From contig NC_092859.1 in assembly GCF_032062135.1 (NCBI RefSeq), forward strand, positions 122,710,725 to 122,774,724: 64,000 nt of DNA. Direction: 5' to 3'. Of the stretch, positions 1 through 10,891 are shown in pieces (within the stretch, counting starts at the first letter, position 1; each line of letters opens with the position of its first letter). The position numbers and the translations under genes were made by a program. The notes below the pieces were generated by a model, which was not told where the DNA came from, did not search any database, and saw nothing but the letters and a program-made list of their open reading frames with translations. Source of the stretch: Pyxicephalus adspersus (taxonomy: Eukaryota; Chordata; Amphibia; Anura; Pyxicephalidae).

Positions 1-1395
1 CATGGTAAATAACTAATTGCATACAGTAATAAAAACATATCTATCTACATGTCTGTCTATATTTGCCATATAATTCCACAAGAAACATCCAGTGGTCAAA
101 TATTACCATGAGTGTGAAAACAACCATAACTGTACTACATGCAAGCTAAATATGTGGAAGAAAAAAGTAAATGATGTTTCATTCATAAAAATAGAAGGCA
201 TCCCGCTCAGAATAAAGTTCATGGGGGGAACATGTTTCTCAAGTCCCTATTAAAAAACTAGTCCCACTGCACTACATTAATAACTAGTCCTAGAGTCATG
301 GCATTTAACAAAGCATCTGGCTACCTTAGAAGATTTTGTTTACTTCTAATATGGCTGTAAGACTATTACCTTTATAGCTTTGTTTATCCTGTACCAGACT
401 CAATACATGTTTCATGAACTGAAAGTTTACTACTTTCCTAAGATTTAACTCATTTTTACACTGTATAGTGTAGTTAGTGAAGCTGACTTTATCACAATGT
501 TTATTATTATTATTATTATTACTATTTGGTGAAATAATATCACCTACCAGCCCTGAAGAAGTCTACCAATGGCTGAAAACAGGAAGGGGTGTGTAATGAC
601 ATAGATCTGGACCTCATGGGACAACACATTACTACCACACAAGCAGTGACTGCAAGTTACTAAACATACACAGGCTAATAAACAGCCATTGCAATATTCA
701 ACCCCTTACTTTAAAGGGGTGGGGGGAGTAACTAAAAGGAGAAAGAATGTTTGAGAGTTGATGACATTGACACAGTTTACCAGAATGTGATATGATGTGA
801 ATGTGATAAACTAAATCTTCTTTCCCTCACACTCCTTCACCTCTCCACTTCTACATACTGGCCAGATATTCTAAAACATTCTAAATCTAAAATCTAACAA
901 TTCTAAAACAATTGCTGATTTATTTACCCTCTGTATATTGCTGTGCCCGGGGATGCTAACGTGCAAGACCAGCTTGCAGATGTGGTGTCCAGGGATCCCA
1001 ATGTGAAAAACTAGGTATTGTTGTTCAAGGCTTTGTTGGGGCTACAGTTTGTAGTCATCATATGATATGCAATAAAAATATATACAATGATTATCACTGG
1101 TGTGATGAGACATAAATACCAAGGTTATTTATATATATGAGCTGTAAACTAGTATGAAAAAATTCCACTGCAGTGCAGTAACCTATTCAGCAATAAGGAA
1201 ACAAATAAAACCTTTACGGTTGTTAGGGTATTTCTTTATTGACTTTATTTAACACGTGACTCAAAACATGCTGCACAGAATGAAGGACACTTCTTCTCTA
1301 AAAAGTAAAAGTACTTTCATAGCTTATTGTCTACACAGTGAAGCCTGCGTTATCACTATGTGAATGTTTTTGGTACATTGTCTGTGTCTGATTAG
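1..1395. other. Intergenic AT-rich sequence, no gene seen
   Basis: I see no coding exon, RNA gene or recognisable transposon here. There is a short (ATT)n microsatellite near 503-525. The stretch ends at the 8-base target duplication of the hAT element. Confidence 0.6.
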
Positions 1396-1439
1396 TAGTG
1401 TTGGTGTTTGAATTCAGGTCGTAATTATTTTCAACCCGA

Positions 1440-3188
1440 ATATGGCTGCCAGCAACAACCTGCAGTTTTCTATTTCCGTGCCTAAGTCAGACGTTGCCAT
1501 GCAGTCCTGAGGTTGCGATGCCTCAGTTCCCTCAGCCACACGGGTAAAACCATTCTAAGTGTCCTGCGGCAGCAGGAGAGCATACAGCTAACTCCGCACG
1601 GACTCCAGCCAAGCAAGGTCGTGTGTGACAACGGGGCTAATCTGCTGGCAGCCCTGCGTTCTGGGAAACTCACACACGTACCTTGCCTGGTCCATGTCAT
1701 GAACTTATAGTACAACGCTTATAGTACAACGCTTCCTTGGAAAGTACCCAGACCTCCAGCCGCTGTTGCTAAAGGCCAGAAAGTTGTCAGGGCATTTCCG
1801 CCGGTCGTACACAACCAGTGCAAGATTGGTTGATTTACAGCGAGACCTCAATCTGCCGGTGCACCTGTTAATTTGTAATGTGGCCACTCTTTGGAATTCC
1901 ACCTTTTACACGCTGCAGTGGCTGGCTGAACAACAGAAAGCGGTGATGGATTAAGTGGCAGAGTCTGCTAGTTTGGGACGCTTACCTACATTACCTTACT
2001 TCAGCCCTGCGGAGTGGCTGCAAATTGAGGACTTGTGCACTGTATTGGCACCTTTGGTAGAGGTGACCAGGATGATCAGCAGGGATCAGGCCTGGTGTCA
2101 GGCCTGTGTCAGTGACACCATCCCCATCATATGCCTGCTGGAACAGATGATGGTGGTGCTCAGACATGACACAGAGCGGACGCTGCAGGAAAAGATAATA
2201 TTTACAACATCATCTCAGGCATGCATGCCTACTATGCATAGTGCACAACAAATCCAGGAAGAGGAGGACGTGGAAGAGGATGAGGATGAGGAGGAGATTG
2301 CAGGCATGGGAGAAGGGGAGGAAAGGGCAGAGGAGGATATGGAGGGTACATGGCATCCATCCACCCAAACACAACACGGATGTTCCGTGGATGGCAGGAC
2401 CAGGCAGAGGAGGATGACCCTGTGCTGCTCTTCAACCCACAGGAGTCTGAGTCCAGAATTTCCTCAGCCGTGGGAACTTTGAGCCACATGACAGCCTTCA
2501 AGCAGTAGTTCATAGCCAAAGATCCGCGCATACAGCACATAAAAACAAACACTGACGACTATTGGATTACTACATTACTTGATCCACGTTACAAGCCTGA
2601 GATAAAACAACCCATCTTGCCCCAATACAGGGGACCTAAAATGCAGCACTACCAAGAAGTGCTTGTAAGGGACTTGTGCTCAGACTTTCCGTATGCCAGC
2701 AGCATCAGTTAGGGACCCTATGGCAGTTCCACTAGCCATGGCAGCCAAACAACTACCTTAAGCGGCATGGGTGGCAGCAGCAGGAGAGGTTGTCTAACCC
2801 AAGCTTTGCAGGCTTTTTTGAGTGAAAAAAAAGCCGCCAGTCGCGCAGCAGTTGCCAATGACAGTCAGCGGTGCTACTCAGTCATGGTGCAGGAATACCT
2901 GAGCTCTACATGGGACATCTGCAACCTGCAAAGCCAGGACCCAATGCGCTACTGGGCATCAAAGCTTGATGGTAGTGGTCGGAGTGGACAGAACATGCCA
3001 TTCAGATGCTTGCCTGCCCTGCTGCAAGTGTGTTATCTGAAAGAGTGTTCAGTGCAGCTGGGGGCGTAGTGAGTGACAAGCACATTCGCCTCTCCGCAGA
3101 AAATGTCATCCGACCCACTTTTATTAAAATGAATAAGGCTTGGATCGGCAATGACTTTAACACCCCCTCTGCAGAGTGCACTGACTAG
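1440..3188 (+). pseudogene. hAT transposase (ZBED-like) pseudogene
   Basis: The coding sequence of a hAT transposase is split over several frames by stops and indels. Pieces in order: 1513-1710 carries the 'CDNGANLLAALR' core and the 'HVPCLVHVMNL' segment of the RNase H-like fold; 1766-1954 carries 'KLSGHFRRSYTTSARL' and 'ATLWNSTFYTLQWL'; 1955-2200 carries 'YFSPAEWLQIEDLC' and the segment that normally follows it; 2540-2700 carries 'LLDPRYKPEI'. The stretch 3006-3160 is the C-terminal hAT dimerisation region, 'ASVLSERVFSAAGGVVSDK'. An acidic Glu-rich insert lies near 2260-2340. No N-terminal BED zinc finger is visible, so the 5' part is missing or decayed. It cannot make active transposase. 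Family assignment rests on these motifs, which are typical of ZBED-type hAT proteins. Confidence 0.85.
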
Positions 3189-3312
3189 TCGGCAACTGCT
3201 GCGCGGCCTGCTGACACCATGATAGGAAGAGTACTTTCACAGCCTTCTGCATCTCCTTCTACTCCTCCCCCTCATGCCCTCTACCTCTACTCTGTCTCTG
3301 AGCTCTATAACT

Positions 3313-3440
3313 TGCAATGGAGCTGTGTAACTGGCTAATTGTTGTATGGAGGACCTCCCTCGGTGCCCTCTGTCTCTATCTACTTTGAGGCCCATATCAT
3401 TTGTAACGGAGCTGTGTAACCGGCTAATTTTTTTAAAGAG
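3313..3440. repeat. About 90-bp tandem repeat, left block (1.4 units)
   Basis: The unit contains 'GTAACGGAGCTGTGTAAC' and 'ACTTTGAGGCCCATATCA'. Starts at about 3313 and 3403 give a period of 90. The same unit resumes at 4512-4800, so this array is split by the inverted repeat and the 151-bp array. Confidence 0.8.
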
Positions 3441-3792
3441 GACTACTTCTGTATTTATCTGAAAAACATACAGATATTTAATTCTGATACCACTTGTTAT
3501 CTTTCAAAAAAGGCAGAAAAATGTCTGTATTTCTCTCAAAAAAAATACAGATTCAATTTTAACACCACCTGCTATCTATCAAAAAAACAAGAAAAATTTC
3601 TGTATTTCTCTTCAAAAAATACAGATATTTAATTCTGAATCAGAATTAATATCTATTTATGATAGATAGCAAGAGGTATCAGAATTAAATATCTCTATCT
3701 TTTTGAGAGAAATACAGAAAATATTCTGCCTTTTTTGATAGCAAGTGTTATCAGAATTAAATATCTGTATTTTTTTTAGAGAAATACAGTTA
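3430..3792. repeat. Large AT-rich inverted repeat (palindrome)
   Basis: Degenerate copies of a motif with 'CTGTATTT' and 'ATACAGATATTTAATTCTGA' run in one direction up to about 3640, then in the opposite direction from about 3641 to 3790 ('TCAGAATTAAATATCTGTAT'). The centre is at 'TTCTGAATCAGAA'. The single strand could fold into a long imperfect hairpin. Confidence 0.8.
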
Positions 3793-3800
3793 TAATGACT

Positions 3801-4440
3801 AGATGCCAGTTACCAATGTCGTCCACGCTTCGTCTCAGGGCCCACCATCCTCCTCCTCCTGCTGTTGCTGCTGCCGCCTGTCCAGTACTCCATTCACAAA
3901 AATTGTATTACACACTTCTGGGTGTCATTGACGATGCACTATACCCAGCTTTAGATGCCAGTTACCAATGTCGTCTACGCTATGTCTCAGGGCTCACTGC
4001 CTCCTTCTCCTGCTGTTGCTGCTGCCGCCTGTCCAGTGCTCCATTCACAAAAATTGTATTACACACTTTTGGGTGACATTAATGATGCACTACACCCAAC
4101 TCTAGATGCCAGTTACAAGTACGGTCCACACTCCGTCTCAGGGCCCATCGCCTCCTCCTCCTGCTGTTGCTGCTGCCGCCTGTCAGTACTCCATTCACTA
4201 AAATTGTACACTTCTGAGTAGCATTGATGATTCACTACACCCAGCTCTCTATGAGTCTTACCAATGCAGTCTCCCTGGCGATAGCTGACCAAAGGCCACA
4301 CATTGCTACTTCTCTCGCTGACCCACGCTCCATCTCTGGTCCTCCATCCTTTTGCATAAAGTCACCGCACTACTTGTCCACAACTTTATGGGTATCATTG
4401 ATAACACATGTCATGTCAAGGTCATGATGCCAGCTAGCAA
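3801..4440. repeat. 151-bp tandem repeat array, about 4 units
   Basis: Units start with AGATGCCAGTTAC at 3801, 3953 and 4104. Diverged copies start near 4250 and 4424. Each unit includes a pyrimidine-rich 'CTCCTGCTGTTGCTGCTG' block, which creates open frames of repeated peptide. These frames are a product of the repeat, not genes. Confidence 0.85.
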
Positions 4441-4511
4441 TTATTATTATTATTAAACAGGATTTATATAATGTAAACACATTATGCAGCTATATTAATT
4501 AAAAGGGGTGC

Positions 4512-4800
4512 GTAACGGAGCTGTGTGACTTGCTAATTTTTGTATGGAGCTTCTCTCCCTCGGGGCCCTCTGCCTCTATCTACTTTGAGGCCCATATCAC
4601 TTGTAACGCAGCTGTGTAACCGGCTAATTTTTGTACTGAGCTTCTCCCTCGGGGCCCTCTGCCTCTATCTACTTTGAGGCCCATATCACTTGTAACGGAG
4701 CTGTGTAACCGGCTAATTTTTGGACCGGAGGTACCATCTTGGGGCCCTCTCTGCCTCTACTCAGAGGCCTGTATAAAATCTGGCATGTTCCCTTGACCGC
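4512..4800. repeat. About 90-bp tandem repeat, right block (3 units)
   Basis: Unit starts at 4512, 4603 and 4692 give periods of 91 and 89. It is the same unit as at 3313-3440. It lies in the 3' subterminal part of the hAT element. Confidence 0.85.
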
Positions 4801-5069
4801 CCTCTAAAATAGACTTGCCAGCAACATAAAAAAGCCTTCCTGATTTTTTTCTTGCCTTTTACAGTGTTGTGCAGAACTGTGAGAGTCTTAACATGTCTTT
4901 TTAAATGTATTTTTAGGCTGTAGAAGCTCTACATAGTCTTGAAAAATAACCCAAATTTTCCCCCCATTGACTTTTGGTGTTCGAATTCAATGTTCAATCA
5001 CCCATACAATATTGGCCTTTTCGAGCGAATAGCTGTTGAATTGAATAGTGAGATATTCGACCAATACTA

Positions 5070-5560
5070 CTGTTAAGTAATGTTGACTTTTAAAGAGGGA
5101 AAAAACTTGGTATTTTTTTAATATGTGCAATATTTCTTCTATTTTTGTGCAATAAGGGTGAGTGTTTAAACCAAAATATTTACTTTGGTTTGCACTAATA
5201 AACTTATTTTCACAAGTCCCTAAGTCAGGAACCCATAACCATTCTTTGGGTTATGTGTACAATTATAGTGAGCAAACAGCTATTTTTATTTTAATGGATA
5301 AAGAAATATATATATTTTTTTCACCAAAGCTCAAAACTTTTTATGACTTGTTTGATGTATTAAGTAAGATGGATCAATCACTAACAATCACTAACAGTAA
5401 ACAGTAATGCAAAGAATATAATAACTGTTACATATATATATTATTTAATATTAAACTTAGCATGCATGCTCTTAGTAAGAAAAAAATATCCAGGGTTCTG
5501 CTGATCCACATTTATTAGAAATGTATTTTTCCAACATGGATACCTACCTGCATACCTACA
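5070..5560. other. AT-rich intergenic sequence
   Basis: I see no gene or recognisable repeat apart from short AT-rich runs. The open frame at 5162-5407 has no recognisable protein features. Confidence 0.5.
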
Positions 5561-6049
5561 CAGGTAGTCCTCGAATAAAGGACATCCGACATGCAGACCA
5601 CTCCTAGATACCAACAGGCTTCCCTACTCGCTAGTGTGCAGGTCGGAGGCTTGATGGGGGGAGGGGCGGTTTGCATGACTTGTAGAAAAAGTCATTTGCT
5701 AAACTCAGCTGAGACTGAGCTCCTTTGCATCCTCTTGTATCTCTTTAATGACCAAGACAAACTCTGCTGCTGTTTCTTTTTGCATACCAAAGCACAGCTT
5801 TCTCCAGAAGGTAATGAATGTCTAGGCACAATAAAGTTTTTTTTTTTTTTTTTTTTCTTGCTTTGTTTGTGATTAACTCACAGTGAGGATTTTATACAGT
5901 AACTGACACCATGCTGCCTATAAATATGTTAAGACAAACATCTGCCCTAATTGTATTTAATTAAATAATGTACCTGTTCCGATTACATACAAATTCAAGT
6001 TAAGTACAAACCTGCAGTCCCATCTCGTATGTAACCCAGTGAATACCTG
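5561..6049. mobile_element. Probable DNA transposon or MITE, about 0.49 kb
   Basis: The left end CAGGTAGTCC (5561) is matched by CAGGTATTCA reading inward from 6049. Inside, 'TACATACAAATTCAAGTTAAG' style sequence near the right end and a long T-run (5839-5858) resemble a common non-autonomous element of tetrapod genomes. The family was not determined. Confidence 0.45.
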
Positions 6050-6662
6050 TATCACATAGACAATAAATCCGCGGCACAAGTTCGTTGTACACATGTAATG
6101 TATAATTTAAAGACATACCCTGTGCTAAACAAAAAAATTAAATCAAGGTATGCAATCCTGTCAAGCTATACTAAAGAAAGAGCTGATAACAAAAATGCTT
6201 GTAAAGGGGATCGTACCAATATTAAGCAGCAAGTCAGGACATCAGTTACAATGATAAGAACTAAAATACCTATAAACCAATTAGAAAAACACAATTTTTT
6301 AAACAAAACGAATAGCTGATAGGTACAAATATTATATTCTATATAGCTAAAATGCAATATACTGGATAAAAAATATCTAAATGTTGGCATGAGACTCAAG
6401 CAATTACAGTGATACATAGAAATAGGTCTAATATTTACTATTGAGACTTTACTAAATATAACAATGTCAGCTGCGACAAAATAAACCATAGCTTTACCAT
6501 AAATAAATCTAGCTCTAGGTATAATAAAAAAAGTAGCAATTTTAACAGGTATATCCAAGAGTTAGTGCAAATATATAATATCAGTTTTATGGTACTCTTA
6601 TTAGGCAAACACACAGTATTAAAAAATCATTACAAAGAACAAAATAATAATTAAATGCAAAC

Positions 6663-6890
6663 AGTATAGATAAAAGGGTATAGAACATCCTTGGAGGAGG
6701 GGCCAACACATGAGTCAAATGACTTACCACATGAGCTTTAGGTGAATGGCTCATCTTCAAGAAAAATTCTGAAAGGGCATATGTTTTCTTTTACTCCACA
6801 CATGTGGCTTGTGCTGGTCATACTTGAGATGGTCCTAGCACTGGTTTGTTGGCTATGGCCCTAAACCCTGAGCACAGTGCATATGACACT
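6663..6890 (-). pseudogene. Relic of a PCSK5 Cys-rich exon
   Basis: It aligns base for base over most of its length with the PCSK5 exon at 61577-61822 (228 against 246 bases). The splice acceptor AG is kept (6891-6892). The donor GTAAGT of the source is lost. A Cys codon of the source is TAA here (6738-6740 on the plus strand reads TTA), and several other Cys codons and the frame are lost. It lies downstream of the GCNT gene, outside PCSK5, and cannot contribute to a normal transcript. Confidence 0.8.
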
Positions 6891-7016
6891 CTAATGAAAA
6901 ATACACAAACTTGATGTTGATTTATGTATATTTTAGGACCTACAACACTCAGACAAAAAAAAAAAAATCAGTACCTTAAACATACATTTGTTTCAAACGA
7001 GACAAGATATTCTTAA

Positions 7017-7492
7017 AGCAGAAGAAAACCCAAAATTACCCCAAAACAAAACAAATCACACTTATTTTCAATCCCGCAGATCAGTCTAACTGTTGGGAGG
7101 TTTCGTCCATCGGGCCCCGCGTCGTCCCGATGTCCGTCTTCAGCCCAGCACAGAGGGAGCGCCAAGCACTGACATCTTCTCCTCTCCTCTTCTGTTTTCT
7201 TCTTCTTATGTCACCTGATCTCATACTCCGCAGGCACAAGATCGGGTGAGGTAGATTGGGAAAAAATTTGCCAATCTCACTGCGCATGTCTGCTTTTTTT
7301 CCCTATTGATAAAAAGGCAGCTAAGAGCCTCCCGGGATTTGTGACGGGATGCGTGACATAGGAGGCTCTGCGCTACCATTCATTCATTCTTGATGTGTTG
7401 CACTTAAAAAAAACACTAACAAAATTTTTACTTTAAATAAAAGGATTGTCTACCCTTTTATGTAAAGTAAAAATTCTGAGTTTAGGTATGCT
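7017..7492. mobile_element. piggyBac-like MITE with TTAA target duplications
   Basis: TTAA occurs directly at both ends (7013-7016 and 7493-7496). The ends are AGCAGAAGAAAACC on the left and AGCATACCTAAACTC reading inward from the right. The PCSK5 source copy near 61980 has no insertion here, which marks the ends independently. A related copy is at 43298-43941. Confidence 0.7.
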
Positions 7493-7522
7493 TTAAATAA
7501 AATCTAGTTTCAAAGACGTTGG

Positions 7523-7790
7523 GGCTGATTTATCACATGAATGCGCGTAGGCTCGCCACGCGAATATACGCTGCGCTAGACACTGCGCATTACTGCGGGC
7601 CGAGGCTTACAGCATTGATAAATGAGCAGTGGGTTCAAAAATTTGCTAATTAAGTTGATTAATTTTCAGCTGCATGATTCAGGAGGATCTATTAAGCTGC
7701 GTCAATGGTGATGTCAAAGCAATCAATTAAGGCACACCTGGTCCCTGTTCTGTGCACACCTACAGTCCATTACAGGTCAGTTTGAATCCT
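7523..7790. repeat. Dispersed repeat beginning GGGGCTGATTTATCA
   Basis: The block 7620-7710 ('TCAGCTGCATGATTCAGGAG', 'GGATCTATTAAGCTG') is clearly related to 38168-38247. Both copies begin with a GG(G/C)CTGA(T/A)TTATCA-like end that resembles the TGGGCCTGATTTAT end of the MITE family below. Probably a DNA-transposon derivative; the right limit is uncertain. Confidence 0.5.
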
Positions 7791-8900
7791 TAGTGCTTGA
7801 TCTTGATTTTTTTGCTAAGTGCTACATTGTTATGTTACATTATACTAATTCAAAAAATTGATTCATTTATAGTTAGATTGGCTGCAATTGTTGTTTTAAT
7901 ATGTTTTTTTTTTGGACTAGTTGCAACACTGCAAACTAATTTATATCAAGCTGTATATATACTAATTAGCACTTTATAATATGTCATCTCATCACACAAT
8001 AGTAGGAATGTAAAAAAAATGTTCAAAAGCACTTTGGATCTGATTTAAATGTCCCTATAGTTTGGCTTTAGAGAAATCAAATATTAAAAAGATATTATAA
8101 TACATGTATCAAGGAACATTTAGTGATTTCACATGTGTGTGTATGTCAAATAGATTTAAAGGTATACAAATACATTGTTTTCATTTTTACTATTTTAACT
8201 GAACTGGTTTGTGTGTGTGTGTGTGTGTGTGTGGGGGGGGGGGGGTTAATTAAGTACATTTGCTTGATATTAAGCATTGAGGTGACTTTTTGTAATCTTC
8301 ATTATTGTTAGCTTCATTTGTTGCGGCAATGCTTTTGTGCATGGTTTCTACTTGAGGTTTCTGTTGTTTAGCAATTCTTCAGCAATGTTTTGTCATTTAT
8401 CCACAAATAATTGGTACAAATGTCTGCATGGTTTCCACTCCAAACTGCTACTTGACCCCCCTCAATGCCTTTGTCCCATTCTCAAAGTCATATTGTTATA
8501 TGAATGTATTATGTACATATTCCTTTTATGAATAAACTGTCATAGTTTTTATTTCTTTTTTTTTTTAATAGTCTGACATTTTGATTTTGATTTGCTGCCA
8601 TTGTTCTACAGAACTCCTCTGTTCATTTGTAGTAGTGTTTTAGGTTTGTTGTCATTGTGCTGTGCTGCCTGATCTTAGCCTATTGTATACAAACACACTT
8701 CCACTTGTTGTCCAAACTGGTTCTCAATTAGTTGTCCAGCTGAGTTGCATACTCATTCTAACACAACTGATGGTAATGAAGGAGGTCCAGGTTGCCAAGC
8801 ACAACATCAAAACACATTGATTGCCAAGCTCACATGCAGGGTCAAGCACTCTAAATGATTGACATAATTAAATGATTGTTGCTCAACCTAATTTTACTCA
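7791..8900. other. AT-rich intergenic sequence with a (GT)n microsatellite
   Basis: A GT-repeat followed by a G-run lies at 8209-8245. I see no gene. Parts of 8640-8890 read like an old repeat, but I could not assign it. Confidence 0.5.
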
Positions 8901-9185
8901 TTAACCTCCCAACCGTTAAGCCCGTACATTTTCATATTAAAAAAAGTTGCAATTATTGATAACCCTGTACTTTTCTCACTCCCCACTTACCTGGTCCCGC
9001 TGTGCTCATCCAGCGTCGTGTCCGTGTTCCAGCGTCGTCCTCCAGCGTAGATCTCCCTCTCCAGCGTCGGGTGCCATCTCCTGGTCCCGCTGATCGTCCC
9101 GCATCGTTCTCCTTCCAGCGCCGGGTGCTCTCTGAAACAAGAAGCCGGCCGGCGGAGGAAAAAAAAAAACGTCCGGCTTCTTGTG

Positions 9186-9211
9186 CGTGCGTGCGTGCGT
9201 GCGTGCGTGCG
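9186..9211. repeat. (GTGC)n microsatellite
   Basis: About six tandem GTGC units inside the left part of the piggyBac-like element. Confidence 0.9.
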
Positions 9212-9226
9212 CGATGACGTCGGCGC

Positions 9227-9333
9227 ATGTGCCGGAAATTCAAATTGAAACTCATTCATTCATTTTGGATTGGATTGGATACAGGAGTTTGTATTCAATC
9301 CAATACAAAATAAATGAATGAGTTTCAATTAAA
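9227..9333. repeat. Inverted repeat (hairpin)
   Basis: 'TTGAAACTCATTCATTCATTT' near 9245 is answered by 'AAATAAATGAATGAGTTTCA' near 9308. Between them 'TTGGATTGGATACA' and 'TGTATTCAATCCAA' pair as an inner arm. A second 'GTATTGGATTGGATACAGG' arm pair follows at about 9355-9400, just before the sequence gap. Confidence 0.8.
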
Positions 9334-9420
9334 AATAAATACAAAGTATGTATTTTGTATTGGATTGGATACAGGAATTTGTATTCAATCCAATACATAA
9401 TGAGAGTTTGAATTTTGTTC

Positions 9421-9770
9421 NNNNNNNNNNNNNNNNNNNNNNNNNNNNNNNNNNNNNNNNNNNNNNNNNNNNNNNNNNNNNNNNNNNNNNNNNNNNNNNN
9501 NNNNNNNNNNNNNNNNNNNNNNNNNNNNNNNNNNNNNNNNNNNNNNNNNNNNNNNNNNNNNNNNNNNNNNNNNNNNNNNNNNNNNNNNNNNNNNNNNNNN
9601 NNNNNNNNNNNNNNNNNNNNNNNNNNNNNNNNNNNNNNNNNNNNNNNNNNNNNNNNNNNNNNNNNNNNNNNNNNNNNNNNNNNNNNNNNNNNNNNNNNNN
9701 NNNNNNNNNNNNNNNNNNNNNNNNNNNNNNNNNNNNNNNNNNNNNNNNNNNNNNNNNNNNNNNNNNNNNN
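9421..9770. other. Assembly gap (350 N)
   Basis: Unsequenced bases directly after strong inverted repeats. Open frames that cross the gap are meaningless. Confidence 0.99.
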
Positions 9771-10891
9771 AAAAATTGGTTAAATACTGGAGTGCATGCA
9801 TTGTTTAGGTGTTTACACAATTCAAATAGTACTAGTAAACAAAACATCCAGGGACAAATCCACTTTGTTGCAAACATATTGTTTTTGCTTTTACAGCCTT
9901 TCAGGGTGTTTCTGCAGGTTTGAATGCCATTTTAGACCTTGGTCCACTATATATTTACTTACTCACCTCAGCTTGGTAGTTGAAGCACATAAGGTGGTTT
10001 CTTCCTTTAACCAGAAGCAATATCATCTATGAATAATGGTTTGAGCCAACCCCATGACACCAGAAATCATAGGAAGAAATAGGCACTCTTTTAAATTTAA
10101 AGCATGTTAAGCAATATGCAAAAAAAAAAAAAAAAACATTTTTGCCTATTTCTTCCTATAATTTCTTTTATATGTATATGTACACACATATAAATGCATA
10201 CATATATGCATGTATGTACATAAATGAGTGCACATTAAGCAAAACAAACAATATACACATAAATATAAAAACTTACCCGAATGAGGATCCTTCAGTGTTT
10301 TTCAACTGATAGAACTGAGATCACATGCACATAGCGGGTCTGCATTGGCGCACAACAATGCACATCAAACACCTAAGTTTTAATAGGACAATTTTGCTGT
10401 TTTTAGCCTTTCAACAATTCAAAGAAAGGAAACACTCACAATTGACTTGTTAAATTGTAGTTGGATCACCCAAGGGTAAAAGATCCCGGGAGATTGTAAA
10501 GGAGATCACATAAAACAAACCAAAAAAAACAACTACAACATTTTTCAAACAACTTTTTTCAAAATAAACACGTTTTCTAAAAGGTCATATTAAAGTATAG
10601 AGACCACACAGACACCCCTAATTTTACATGACAAAATAAAAAAAAAATACCCAAACACATGTAAACCCACACTTCCATACAAAGCCAAAACAATGCAAAA
10701 ATAGGCCAAGAAATATTGTTTCCAAAAAATACTTACAAAACCAATATGCAATTTGGACCCCTATCAAGGGTGGAAAACTGGATTAGAAAATATTTACGCA
10801 GAACAAACATTTAAAGGTGGTAATAAAGACATATTATTGCAATGAAATAATATGGCTACAAATACAATAACATAGCATTAAGATTGACTTC

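Larger units (their letters stand above)
1396..5069 (+). mobile_element. hAT-superfamily DNA transposon, decayed autonomous copy
   Basis: The ends are short inverted repeats: TAGTGTTGG at 1396 and CCAATACTA at 5061-5069, matching 8 of 9. They are flanked by CTGATTAG (1388-1395) and CTGTTAAG (5070-5077), a 6 of 8 match of the 8-base size hAT elements make. Inside is a broken hAT transposase (about 1440-3190). A long 3' part follows, built of nested tandem and inverted repeats (3313-4800). Subterminal sequence is rich in TTCGAA-like words near both ends. The exact ends are inferred from these weak inverted repeats; the transposase assignment is firmer. Confidence 0.75.
6120..7522 (-). repeat. 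Decayed segmental duplicate of a PCSK5 exon with intron flanks
   Basis: This segment is collinear, in the same orientation, with about 60475-62010 in the PCSK5 gene. Shared landmarks: 'AAAGGGGATC' (near 6204 and 60566), 'TATAGATAAAAGGG' (6665 and 61580), the exon itself, 'ACAACACT' just past it, and 'TTTGTTTCA'. Since intronic flanks are present on both sides, this is a DNA-level duplication, not a processed copy. A truncated mariner (60805-61456) is in the source copy only. A TTAA-flanked MITE (7017-7492) is in this copy only. Right of 7522 another repeat interrupts the similarity. Confidence 0.75.

Noticed and set aside
1955..2482. 175-codon Glu-rich frame as a separate gene
   Set aside because: It is a middle piece of the decayed hAT transposase.
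3430..3792. Regularly spaced repeats considered as a CRISPR-like array
   Set aside because: The repeats are degenerate and switch orientation at a centre, forming a palindrome inside a eukaryotic transposon.
3795..4221. Repetitive open frames with Cys-rich peptide
   Set aside because: Translation of the 151-bp tandem repeat; the repeat period explains the open frame.
9329..9923. Long open frames across the N run
   Set aside because: They consist mainly of unsequenced bases.
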